Shown: in pieces, positions 55,183-64,000 of the stretch
How the letters are laid out: the number at the start of each line of letters is the position of its first letter
Numbering within the stretch: the first letter of the stretch is position 1
Source of the DNA: Romanomermis culicivorax
Lineage: Eukaryota > Nematoda > Enoplea > Mermithida > Mermithidae
Length of the DNA: 64,000 bases
Direction: 5' to 3'
Assembly (NCBI GenBank): GCA_963922205.1
Contig: CAWUHX010000243.1
Coordinates: forward strand, 440,761-504,760
Translations under genes and position numbers: made by a program
Notes under the pieces: model-generated
What the model was told of the DNA's origin: nothing
What the model saw: only the letters and a program-made list of their open reading frames with translations
Databases searched by the model: none

Positions 55183-58100
55183 TCATTGCAGACCCGAAAG
55201 AATAACATCCATTAACCTTTGGAATGTGGCTGGGGCATTGGTGAGTCCAAAAGGGAGGTAATTGAATTGATACTGGCCAGTTGAGCAATTAAAGGCCGTT
55301 TTTTCTCTGTCTGCTTGTGCTATGGGAATGGAATAGTATGCATTGGATTGGTCAAGGGACGTGAAATATTTCATTCCACGAAGGGTGTCTAGAATTTCGT
55401 CTATCCGGGGCAGGGGGTAGGTATCTTTTTTTGTGACTTTGTTGAGGCCTCTAAAATCAATGCATAAACGATGGCCTCCGTCTTTTTTGGGAACTAAAAC
55501 TGTGTTGGTACACCATGGGGAATTGCTTTGGCTTATGACACCTGCTTTTGCGAGTTGCTCAACTTCTGCTTGTATGATTTGCTTTTCTTTTGGGGAAGTC
55601 CGATAAAGTTGTCTACGTATGGGTTGGGAGCCATTGGTGTCAATTGTATGTGAAACAAGGGTGGTTCTACCTACATCCATTTTGGATTTAGCATATAATG
55701 TAGGGTACTTCGATAGGGCGCGTAGGAGTTGCATTTTCTCGGTTTCTGTGAGGTCACTGGAGGTTAAATTAACATTTTCTTTTAACCATGTGAATGTATC
55801 AAAACGGTTGGGCTGGTTTTGCGTTGAAGGGGTTACGTTAGCGGGAGTATTTTGTTTTGGGATGTAACATGAGACTGTACCAATGCATGTTCCAGGATAA
55901 AGAATTTGGGCTGTTTCTTGTGTGTTTAAGACGGATATGCGTATGCGACTGTTTTGATTTTCAGAGATGCAAGCTGCGAAATGGACTTTGGGATTCTGTT
56001 TGGGTTTTGGGGTGAATTCAAGCTGTTTGACCTGTAAGTACGATTTGGGCAAGGGGACAGTAAATTCGGTTACTGTACGGGGTGGTAATTCTAATTTCTC
56101 ATCCAAATAAGTTCCACCACGAGTTGAAAGAGGGCTATATTCGAGGCCATCACAAGGTAGTATAACATTGCCAAATTTGACCTGTGATTTTTGATTGTTG
56201 ATAGTGTATTCCGAAAATCGACTGAGAAAGTTTTTGCCTAGAAGGATGTCTGCTGTGCAATCTTTTTGGACATGGACCATGATTGTTTCCTGGATTGTTT
56301 GGGCTGTCACTGTGACAAAAGTGGTTCCTACAAAGTGAATCGGAAGATTATTTGCTGCTTTTGCTTGGACTAGCGGGGGTTTCATGTCTAACTGTAAAAG
56401 TTGCGCGACTCGGGAATCAATGAGTGAGTAAACTGCACCAGTGTCAATCATGCCTTTTGTCATTAATTTGCCGTTAAGTGTGATTGGAATATGAGGGGTA
56501 TGTTTCTCAGGTACGTTTTGGGGTGGCTTATTTGATGCAGATTGCTGAATTTGATTAATGAGTTCGATTGCAGGAGTTCGGGGGGTATCAATATCGACAA
56601 GGACGTATTTCTGCTGTGTTTGCGCCCCACGACGATTAGCTAATTCTAAGAGAGCATGGCCGAATGATGGGGGAATGGTCTCATGTAAATGTCTGTTGTT
56701 TGATGGTATTTCGTATGCATGTTCGTTTGTGGCATGATGCTTTGGAGAAGGGAAATATTTTCGAAGAACGAGAAACGAATAAAAGACGCCTGCAATAATT
56801 ACAGTAATAACGGCTAGATTAATAATGATTTGCAGGGGTCCTTTGAGTAAATTGTTTAATCCGTCCGTGAGACTTTGGGTGGTACCGGTTATTACATGTT
56901 CTATGCCTTGACCGGCGCCAGAGAGTGTATTCCCGAGTGCTTGGCCTGTGCCTGAGATCATGTTGTAAACTGTATCGGAATTGAGAGACATTTGGGCGGT
57001 GTAATTGACAAGTTTTTTGACAATGTTTTCAAGTGTGTGAGTTTTATAAATGTATTGTTTCAAAAAGAGTAAGTTGGTTGAAATAGTTGCAAGTTGATCA
57101 TGAAAAATGGCGGGTGTATTAAAATGAAAAAGGGAGAAATTTTGGTTCCAAATGATTTCTAAAGGTAAGTTTGTGACATGTGGGGATCCTGTTTCACTGA
57201 CCCATGTATTATTCTGTTTGTAAAGGGCTACATGCATGTGATGGCAGTCAACTGTTTGTGAAAAAGGGGTCAAATCGTTGCCTCCTGGATTTGAAAACAT
57301 GAGTTCAGTTCCTACGAGAATGGGCAAAAGTTTGTAGCATGTTTGGTTGATTTTGTGGTTGTAAAAGATTTTAGATGCATTTACTTGTTTACAGGGCCAG
57401 ACTGTGAGGGCTTCTCCTGTGAATTCTGCTATGATGTCGGTTCGCTGTAGGAATGCACGCGCTCCAAGGGTTGCATCAAGACGTAGAATTTGCCATACGA
57501 GATCAAGGTGACGCTGTGCCTGTCTACATAATTCACTCCATACGTTTTTGAAATTTTGAATTTCGAATTCCTGTATTTTGTCTGCTAGATAGTTTAGTTT
57601 TGCATTAATGGGTTCAAAATCATCAAAATCGTATAATGTAGTATGAGTTTCGTTGGTTTTTGGGGTTAAAAATGCATTACGATGTGGGGTGCTTTTGTCT
57701 AATTGTACGATAATGCCTTGTTCGGTTAGAATGCTATCTTGGATTTCTGGGCAATTGGGGTTCGAAAAAACTGTATTTTTGACCGAGAATGCACCTTGTA
57801 GTTCTTCTATTATCATGTGTGTTTGCGTGAGTTTGATGGGATGTGTATTTTTGTATTCGAAAGGGCATAAGTTTTCAAATGCTGTTTCATTCCAGATAAT
57901 AGATCCGTCGGCTGTGACACAATGACCTGATGTCGGTTTGCATGACCCTAGGTCGCCTAATGTACCTGTCATAGATTTTCCATTCCAAGATGCTATTTGT
58001 CCTATTTCTATGATGACGTTAGTGACCGAGGTACAATGGTCTGTACAACACCATGTGTATTCTACGCTTAGGGAGTTATTTGTTGACCAAAATCCTGGTT

Positions 58101-60222
58101 GGGTTTCGTATAATTTTTGACCGTTGTGTTCTTTGTCTATAACGATTGCCTTACAAACATGTGGGGTTAGATTTTGCATTTCGGTTTGGTCGAAGACAAT
58201 ACCTTTTGATCCAAAAAATCCTGTATTAGTACAAATTTTGCGTTTGCGGACACTGCATTTGTATGCGTCTGTAATGTGGGGCTTAGTGGAGGGGATATAG
58301 ATTTTTCCGAATGTTTGTACGGGTTTGTCTACTGTGGAAGGGGGCATGCATGATACAAGTTTTGGTATGCTGACTGAGTGACCGCTCAATGAAGTTCCAC
58401 ACATCTGAAATTGGGCACTACACGATGTGGGGATTATTATACAAAGAAAAATACAAAACATCGGCCAATAGAATGTTTTAGTGGAGGCGGCGGGGCACTG
58501 TATGTTTCCGTTGTGGCCGGTTTGGTGTTGGGGCTTTTGGTGTTGTCGTTTTGCGATTTTGCGCTGGGGGGGTGGCCGGTTTGAAATCTGAACGTTCTGT
58601 AAAATTTTAGAAATTGAGTTATGGGATGGGGTTTGGACTTGCTTACTTTCGGGGGTTGGTAGCAATGTTTGGCGGGGGCGGAATCGGTAGGGTTCAGGGG
58701 TCAGGCCGTGTAAGAGGGACAATAAGTTGCGACCTGTTTTCGACGGGGTTTCAGGGGCGGTGGGCGGCGTTGTGTCTTGCTTTCGGGGGATCTTGTAGCC
58801 TACGGGGATGGTGGGCGGCGATTTTTCGATTTTTTCGGCTTCAGGCGTGGGGGGTGGTGACATGGCGCACCAATCGGGTACGTCCAGATCAAGGACGTAT
58901 TCGTCACTGCGGCGGTGGGTGTTGGGCATGATAGTTCCTAAAGTAGTCTGAGGGCCGTTAGTTATGGCGGGTAATTTTGAGTAAAATGCGGGGTCGTCGA
59001 TGTCCATGAGGGGTTGGGGTTGCCTGTACTCAATGCAATTTTGGATATTACGACTCTGCTGATTTGGGCAATACCTGCTTGTATGACCTCTCTGCTTGCA
59101 TATAAAACATTGAAAATTGGAGTAGGGTTTTGAAGGGCAGTTATCTGATCTATGTCCTGTTTGGGAGCAGTGGATGCATGGGCTTTTACAATCACGTGTA
59201 CTGTGATTATTACGGAAACAGATTGCACATGATTTTCGGGTGCCTACTGATTTACAATTACGAACTACGTGTCCGATTTGTCCACACTGGAAGCATGTGG
59301 GTTGCCTAGGGCTGGTATTGTTCCTGTAAGCATTATTCCTGCTGAGAGTGTTGTTACTGAAATTGTTGTAGCTACTTTGTTGTGGGGGTTGAGGTTTTTG
59401 TTTGATCTGCAACTGTAAATCTTTTACTTGTTGTTCTAGCTGATGCAAAAGATCCTGTTGGTCAGTGTTTTTGGTGAGGGAAAAGATGGGTTCGGGTTTT
59501 GGGGGTATGAAGGGAAGGGGGTTAGACTTTAACTCATTTCTAAGAATTTGCTGTTCAATGTAAGCTGCTTCGTCTGACATTTCTTTTAGAGTTGCGAATC
59601 TTCTATACTTAATTGCTTCCCTGATTTCGTTTTGCATGCCTTCTACAAAGAGGGGTTTTATGATCATTTCTCGTGCGTCTGTGTTAAAGTTAGGGTAGGC
59701 GAGGGTTGCGAGATGTTCTAGATCAAATAAGAATTCCGTTACTGTTTCTGATCGCTTTTGTTTTCTTTCGCGTAAGAATTGTTGATGTAGCTCATTATCT
59801 CTATTGTTTGGGAAAAATGCCTGTAATGCGACTTTATACTGCTCGTATGTGTGGGGAGGGTTTTCAGAATTTGCTAAACTTTTGAATTTTGCTAACGCCG
59901 CTCCTCCTAAATGAATTTCTAAGCATGCCAACTTTAACTGTACGTCTGTATCTTTCATGCCTTGGAGTGCCATGAATTGTTCTAATCTTTTGTTCCATTC
60001 ACCAAAATGTTGGGTAACGCCGCCCGTGAATACTGTAGGTTTCGCGTAGAAATTGTTTGCCATGTTATTACGAATGTTTGCTGTTCTTAAATCGTCTATT
60101 AGGGTAGGGTTTACTGTATTCTGATTCAATTGTGTGTGTAGGGTACGAAAATGTTCTGAAAATAAATCGTTTATCTGTTCTCTAAGGATTTCTCCTAAAT
60201 GATCTTGCGTTTGGTGGGTCAT
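55183..60222 (-). CDS. gag-env-pro-pol: Polyprotein: Gag, zinc knuckles, envelope-like glycoprotein, protease, RT N-terminus
   Basis: From Met at 60222 there are 1,679 codons. Residues 1-300 are a helical gag region (GGVTQHFGEWNKRLEQFMAL, then LRERKQKRSETVTEFLFDL). Four CCHC knuckles lie at about 310-385 (CFQCGQIGHVVRNC is the first). A Pro/Thr linker leads to a signal-like hydrophobic stretch (FCIFLCIIIP) near 590. Then comes a Cys-rich, Asn-glycosylation-rich ectodomain of about 530 residues, a Gly/Ser-rich stalk and a transmembrane anchor (LAVITVIIAGVFYSFLVL) near 1145. A retropepsin-like domain follows (MIDTGAVYSLID near 1255, ILLGKNFL) and the RT fingers/palm (LPFGLTNAPATFQRLMD). The TGA lies just before the YLDD segment. 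The ectodomain class is unknown to me; Cys and glycan pattern plus signal and anchor support a membrane glycoprotein. Confidence 0.8.
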   Translation of the reverse strand: MTHQTQDHLGEILREQINDLFSEHFRTLHTQLNQNTVNPTLIDDLRTANIRNNMANNFYAKPTVFTGGVTQHFGEWNKRLEQFMALQGMKDTDVQLKLACLEIHLGGAALAKFKSLANSENPPHTYEQYKVALQAFFPNNRDNELHQQFLRERKQKRSETVTEFLFDLEHLATLAYPNFNTDAREMIIKPLFVEGMQNEIREAIKYRRFATLKEMSDEAAYIEQQILRNELKSNPLPFIPPKPEPIFSLTKNTDQQDLLHQLEQQVKDLQLQIKQKPQPPQQSSYNNFSNNTLSRNNAYRNNTSPRQPTCFQCGQIGHVVRNCKSVGTRKSCAICFRNNHSTRDCKSPCIHCSQTGHRSDNCPSKPYSNFQCFICKQRGHTSRYCPNQQSRNIQNCIEYRQPQPLMDIDDPAFYSKLPAITNGPQTTLGTIMPNTHRRSDEYVLDLDVPDWCAMSPPPTPEAEKIEKSPPTIPVGYKIPRKQDTTPPTAPETPSKTGRNLLSLLHGLTPEPYRFRPRQTLLPTPESKQVQTPSHNSISKILQNVQISNRPPPQRKIAKRQHQKPQHQTGHNGNIQCPAASTKTFYWPMFCIFLCIIIPTSCSAQFQMCGTSLSGHSVSIPKLVSCMPPSTVDKPVQTFGKIYIPSTKPHITDAYKCSVRKRKICTNTGFFGSKGIVFDQTEMQNLTPHVCKAIVIDKEHNGQKLYETQPGFWSTNNSLSVEYTWCCTDHCTSVTNVIIEIGQIASWNGKSMTGTLGDLGSCKPTSGHCVTADGSIIWNETAFENLCPFEYKNTHPIKLTQTHMIIEELQGAFSVKNTVFSNPNCPEIQDSILTEQGIIVQLDKSTPHRNAFLTPKTNETHTTLYDFDDFEPINAKLNYLADKIQEFEIQNFKNVWSELCRQAQRHLDLVWQILRLDATLGARAFLQRTDIIAEFTGEALTVWPCKQVNASKIFYNHKINQTCYKLLPILVGTELMFSNPGGNDLTPFSQTVDCHHMHVALYKQNNTWVSETGSPHVTNLPLEIIWNQNFSLFHFNTPAIFHDQLATISTNLLFLKQYIYKTHTLENIVKKLVNYTAQMSLNSDTVYNMISGTGQALGNTLSGAGQGIEHVITGTTQSLTDGLNNLLKGPLQIIINLAVITVIIAGVFYSFLVLRKYFPSPKHHATNEHAYEIPSNNRHLHETIPPSFGHALLELANRRGAQTQQKYVLVDIDTPRTPAIELINQIQQSASNKPPQNVPEKHTPHIPITLNGKLMTKGMIDTGAVYSLIDSRVAQLLQLDMKPPLVQAKAANNLPIHFVGTTFVTVTAQTIQETIMVHVQKDCTADILLGKNFLSRFSEYTINNQKSQVKFGNVILPCDGLEYSPLSTRGGTYLDEKLELPPRTVTEFTVPLPKSYLQVKQLEFTPKPKQNPKVHFAACISENQNSRIRISVLNTQETAQILYPGTCIGTVSCYIPKQNTPANVTPSTQNQPNRFDTFTWLKENVNLTSSDLTETEKMQLLRALSKYPTLYAKSKMDVGRTTLVSHTIDTNGSQPIRRQLYRTSPKEKQIIQAEVEQLAKAGVISQSNSPWCTNTVLVPKKDGGHRLCIDFRGLNKVTKKDTYPLPRIDEILDTLRGMKYFTSLDQSNAYYSIPIAQADREKTAFNCSTGQYQFNYLPFGLTNAPATFQRLMDVILSGLQ

Positions 60223-60442
60223 TCTTGGTTTACGATGGGATTTCTGCTTAAATGCTTCAATTTTTGCTTCACGCTGTATTCGTTTAAATGTATCGCTTAA
60301 TGCTTCGTTGGAGGGGGTTTCCAGTTTGCTTAATACGAATACCGTCTTACTGCAGGAAATGATTACTACTGTATTATCTAATGCTTCTAAATGCCCGGAT
60401 AAGAGTACACCTAACTGGGGGCAGGGAGTTCCACTGGTTAAC
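60223..60442 (-). other. Leader, open in the polyprotein frame without a Met
   Basis: The frame of the polyprotein stays open for about 72 further codons upstream of Met 60222, up to the primer-binding site, and reads like protein (for example SNEALSDTFKRIQREAKIEA). It contains no ATG. It may be an N-terminal extension reached by splicing or non-ATG initiation, or a former gag start. Confidence 0.4.
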
Positions 60443-60460
60443 GTAAAGGTACGGTCACCA
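60443..60460 (-). other. Primer-binding site
   Basis: On the minus strand, five bases (TATTT) after the 5' LTR, the sequence TGGTGACCGTACCTTTAC begins with the TGG expected opposite a tRNA CCA end. I could not assign the tRNA from memory. Confidence 0.6.
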
Positions 60461-60465
60461 AAATA

Positions 60466-61359
60466 TGTAACGACCAGATTTCCGTGAGGTACTTTACTTG
60501 GACCAATCGGTCGATACGGCGGGCAAATACGGGGTAGGGCGAACGGTTACAATAAACAACGGGTAATTCGACGGTCGCTTGAACGTCGACAAATAAACGC
60601 GCTTCGAATTAGAATACGGACGGGGGCCTCGGTTTAAATGCTTTCGAATAGTCGGCCGCTTGCAAATGTATAAAGACGGGGCGAGCGCGGATCAAAAATA
60701 AAACGATACCAGAATAAGAACCAGAATATAATGATCAAAATCACGCTTTGCTTCTTCTTTTATACGGCGATTTTGGCCACTCCCTGGACGCTGCGGGAGG
60801 TCGAGCTTCTGTCCATCTTCTTCCGCCAATCGTCGTTTCCGGCTACGCTTTTTATGCTTTCTTAGTTACGCCTCTCTAACGCTTTTCTGGTACCGTATGC
60901 TTTCTGTGCTTCACTTGCTTTCTACGGTGGGCTTGGCCACACCTCTGTGCTTCTGTGCATGCTTCCTGTATCGGTTTCTCTGTATACACATGTTTTATGG
61001 GGCCGCCGCTACTGTTACACTTGAGACTACTGTACGGCGGGGCTTCTACATATTTTACTGTGTGCAGGTGTTGTTTACGATTTTTACTGGGGATTACGGT
61101 AGCTGTGGAATGTGTAGTTTAGTGTAGATTCTAGGGGAACAGCTGCCGTTTGTGCAAATTAATTAGGGCATCTTAATTGGGCTACCGGGGTGTGAACGGA
61201 TCAAAATAAAGTACTTCACGTAATTTTGTAGGAATGTTTGGGTGTGAATCCCAGACATCCTTGAGACATAAAATGTGAAAAATAAAATAATATCTAATAA
61301 ATGTCTATTACATACAGTATGCTACATATTTACAGTACTGCTTTAGCAGGTACGTTACA
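60466..61359 (-). repeat. 5' LTR of the envelope-bearing element
   Basis: 894 bp, near-identical to 52068-52961. On the minus strand it should hold promoter, transcription start and polyadenylation signal. A TATAAAAG box is present at 60757-60764. Confidence 0.92.
60757..60764 (-). promoter_or_regulatory. TATA box of the 5' LTR
   Basis: TATAAAAG on the minus strand in a GC-balanced context (GCCG before, AAGAAG after), about 300 bases from the LTR's 3' boundary. It is identical in the partner LTR. Inferred as the element's core promoter. Confidence 0.45.
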
Positions 61360-61363
61360 CCAT

Positions 61364-62639
61364 GATCATGCTGGGAGGTCATGCTTATCTATTTTTGGGT
61401 AAATATCCTAAATATCAGTAGTCATGAAAATTCATCGACCTGGCCTGGTTACTGCAGGACAAATTCACGGTCGTTCCTCGGCGAAACAATTTTTTCCTCA
61501 CGAATTACAGTAAGAGGTTTTATTTAGTACTTGCTTCCTCTTCAACTTTTGCTTTGCTTTTTTTGTTTATTGCTTTTTGCTTGCTTTTTTCCCCATTTTG
61601 ACTTTTATATTTCGAGAATTTTAGTTAGTTCTTCCACATTTTTCACTACTTTTTTTCAATGCTTATTCCTTAACACTGGAAAATGATAAATGTAACAGTC
61701 AGGATGTACGAATGTTTCGGTTGAATAAAAACTTGCAGAATCAAAAAAAAAAATCTATCATTTTCAGTGGAACAAATATCATAAAAATTTAAACTTGGCT
61801 CTATTTCCAGGAAGAGACCCGAAAATCGTAATTTTCGACGAAAAATTTCCATTTTTTCAACAAATTCTGAAAATTATCGATCCCTAAACCCTAAAAGCCC
61901 TTATTTTGGATAACAAAAATTTCCAGTGAAATTTTAAAAATGTATATATTTATAGAACCAGAATATAAACTTCCCACAAACAAAATCAAATTTCTGGTCA
62001 AAACAAATTTTTTTGCTTTTTATTGTTTCACCATGAACTTTCATATTTTCGCTCTATTTTTACTGTTTCTTTTTCTTTGTAATCTTTTTTCAGAACCTTT
62101 TGTGATCCATTATAGTTTTCATTCGAATTTTATAATTGCGTTTTTGCATTTTGTTTTTTTTGTTGTCCAACTTTATTTTTGATGTATTTCATTTTTCCAT
62201 ATTTTCCCGTATTTTAACTCATTTTCGTGTATTCATTATTTCTGCTTTTCGTATATTGTTTTCCGATTTTCTATTTTCCAGTTTTGTATTTCATATTTCT
62301 CTTTGATGTACTGGTTTTATATGTTTGCATTTAATATTTACTCTGTTTATTTATTATTTTTTTACTTTTTTCCTCAGGTATCTGTTGCTCGTGAGTTTTT
62401 CGTTTTCATTCCTGATTTCATTTTTTTCAGTATTCATTGTTTCATATTCACATTATGTCCTTGTTATATGTGTTTCTTTTTGTCTCTTATCATCATAGTT
62501 TTTTTTAGCATTTTACAAGCCGTGGCTTGTTGGACTGACAAAATGGCTTGTAGAATTTTAGTCCAACAAGCCAAAATGGCTTGTCAGAATTTTTAAGTCA
62601 TGTGTTTGATCATATCGGATACAGAAAAGATGCATTTTG
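61364..62639. other. T-rich sequence without supported gene
   Basis: Long T-rich, low-complexity text. The frames at 61940-62182 and 62303-62596 encode almost only Phe, Leu, Ile and Val from T runs and are not called. A hairpin-forming inverted repeat (GGCTTGTTGGACT with AGTCCAACAAGCC) lies at about 62525-62571, surrounded by three further copies of the word AATGGCTTGT or GTGGCTTGT. Confidence 0.45.
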
Positions 62640-63098
62640 GTGTCACGTGTCGCACGGCCGTACATCACCCCTTCGTAACTATCGCAACACTGGCTCGGTA
62701 GTTCAATCGGAAGAACGCTGCACTATAGTCACAGAGACCCGGGTTCGAATCCCGGTCGAGCATTATTTTTCGAACAGTGTTATGGCGATGGCTACGATGG
62801 CAATGCGTTTACCCATTACGTGTCATGGCGAGGCTTGGATTGGTCCCACATTGGTGGGCTGCAGAACCTGCATCTTCAATGGACGAGGTCGTCTTTCTTT
62901 CAAGGGGGGGGGAATGTCGTGTGTCGCATGGCCGTACATCACCCCTTCCTAACTATCCCAACACTGGCTCGGTAGTTCAATCGGAAGAACGCTGCACTAT
63001 AGTCACAGAGACCCGGGTTCGAATCCCGGTCGAGCATTATTTTTCGAACAGTGTTTGGCGATGGTTACGATGGCAATGCGTTTACCCATTACGTGTCA
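62640..63098 (+). mobile_element. Dimeric tRNA-derived SINE-like element
   Basis: Same family as 10711-11171 but on the plus strand. It has two monomers, each with TAGTTCAATCGG and GGTTCGAATCC boxes and a near-identical ACTATAGTCACAGAGACCCGG middle, joined by a segment with an 8-base G run. The outer ends both read GTGTCA, as in the 10.7-kb copy seen in its own orientation. The second monomer lacks the downstream half, ending CCCATTACGTGTCA. Confidence 0.65.
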
Positions 63099-64000
63099 TT
63101 GGTGCATTTTATAAGGTCATAATCTCAAAATTTTCTGGCGCTTCGCGCCGGTTATAACTTAAATAAGCATTATTATTTATTTCCTAGCTCAGCCGCTGCT
63201 CCTAACATGTCTACCTTCACTTATCATTTAATCTTAAATAGTTTTAATCATCTTAAACGTATTATCTCATGTTTTAATTGGTAATCTTCAATATTTCATC
63301 TTGATATTTAATGAAGATTCACATTTTCCCTTGACACATTTTTTGAGAAAGATCACGTCAAGTCTGTAAACTTTTTCAAGCGATTATTCCTTTCTTAATG
63401 TAAAATCAATCCAAAAGCTTCATTGAAGTAGTTTTCGAAAATTTCTACTCTTCTTACTCATATTTTTTCGGCCAAGTTCATGAGAGTGTGTGAATAAATT
63501 AATGGTTTTAAAATTTTTCAAACATAAAATTCTAGAGATTACGACTTTTGAACAGAAAACTTGAATCTAATTTTTCAAATAGGTGTTTGGAAAATTGATT
63601 TTCCAGCATCGCAGAATGTCAACCCCCAAAAAAAAAATTTTCCAGCGTTTCAGGCAGGAAAGATTAATAGCTTTTTTGGGCTCTCACTTGTCATCATAGA
63701 GGACTTAACCGTTGATTTCTCATGTAATTCAAAATCATTATGTTCTTGGACAGTTTGCTGGAAAATTTGTTCCACAATGATTGTAGATTAGACTTCGATC
63801 AAACTCAAAAATTTCAAATGTTTCCTGAATTTGAATGAATTAACGGCTCTAAAATGTTATTGAATAATGTTGAATGACATCTCTTTTTTGATCGATTGCC
63901 GTGATGCTCAATATATACATTTCTTTAAAAAATAACCTAGCATTGGAATTTATTCACGTATACTGATATCATAAAATTGGCTTGTAAAAATTTGGAATGG
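63099..64000. other. AT-rich sequence with one GC palindrome
   Basis: The palindrome TGGCGCTTCGCGCC lies at 63136-63151 in the same context as the copy at 48962 (CTCAAAATTTTC before it, and CATATCTAC or CATGTCTAC downstream after a CGGCCG- or AGCCGC-type word), so both belong to one dispersed family. A decayed member may lie near 63590-63660. No gene is supported. Confidence 0.5.

Larger units (their letters stand above)
52068..61359 (-). mobile_element. Complete LTR retrotransposon with an envelope-like domain inside the polyprotein
   Basis: Two 894-bp LTRs (52068-52961 and 60466-61359) with 7-bp inverted termini (TGTAACG/CGTTACA) flank 7.5 kb. The 4-bp duplication CCAT lies outside at 52064-52067 and 61360-61363. 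I found only two differences between the LTRs, so insertion is very recent. In element orientation: primer site, leader, one long frame (Gag, zinc knuckles, envelope-like glycoprotein, protease, start of RT), an in-frame TGA, then the rest of RT, RNase H and integrase, and a purine tract. RT before integrase and 4-bp duplications fit Ty3/gypsy. An envelope between Gag and protease is not the usual order. Confidence 0.9.

Noticed and set aside
61940..62596. Two hydrophobic Phe/Leu-rich frames resembling membrane proteins
   Set aside because: They arise from T-rich sequence; no start context, splice signals or conserved residues.

Overview
This window is eukaryotic, most likely from a nematode, though I cannot name the species. 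The grounds are a seven-transmembrane receptor ending in the Ile-Lys-Pro-Tyr-Arg motif typical of nematode chemoreceptors, split protein-coding exons with canonical GT-AG junctions, and a dense load of LTR retrotransposons. The host DNA is AT-rich. The retroelements are GC-richer and stand out by composition.

Layout. 1-6.1 kb: the first exon of a receptor running off the left edge (minus strand), a decayed receptor-tail paralogue, and a second receptor (plus strand) with a probable frameshift and an LTR-like insert touching a splice donor. 6.1-13.5 kb: mobile-element debris, including a TA-flanked MITE, two kinds of tRNA-derived repeat, a ruined Tc1/mariner transposase, and a GC-rich TAA-flanked MITE nested inside a tRNA-derived repeat. 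13.5-26.6 kb: a Ty3/gypsy-type LTR retrotransposon on the minus strand (gag, pol, then two extra reading frames). The first extra frame is a DEDDy 3'-5' exonuclease and the second a large unrecognised proline-rich protein. Its 5' LTR is missing and is replaced by a second copy of the sequence flanking its 3' LTR. 27.3-30.8 kb: a tRNA-Gly gene and several tandem arrays.

30.8-46.2 kb: one host gene on the minus strand, reconstructed here as eight exons that join in frame to about 896 codons. It encodes a protein with two extended Tudor domains separated by a disordered repeat region. Its long introns consist almost entirely of intron-specific tandem arrays, and in two introns the array unit visibly derives from the adjoining exon/5' splice-site junction.

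46.2-52.1 kb: more mobile debris, including a 5'-truncated non-LTR element, GC palindromes, poly-G/C repeats and a hAT-type element with a perfect 8-bp target duplication. 52.1-61.4 kb: a complete, very young LTR retrotransposon (LTRs differ at only two sites I could find, 4-bp target duplication) whose polyprotein carries an envelope-like glycoprotein segment between the zinc knuckles and the protease. A single in-frame stop interrupts its reverse transcriptase. 61.4-64 kb: AT-rich sequence and another dimeric tRNA-derived repeat.

The most unusual systems are the exonuclease-bearing gypsy element, the envelope embedded inside Gag-Pol, and the junction-derived intron arrays. All exon structures, family assignments and copy counts were read by eye; no search or alignment program was run.
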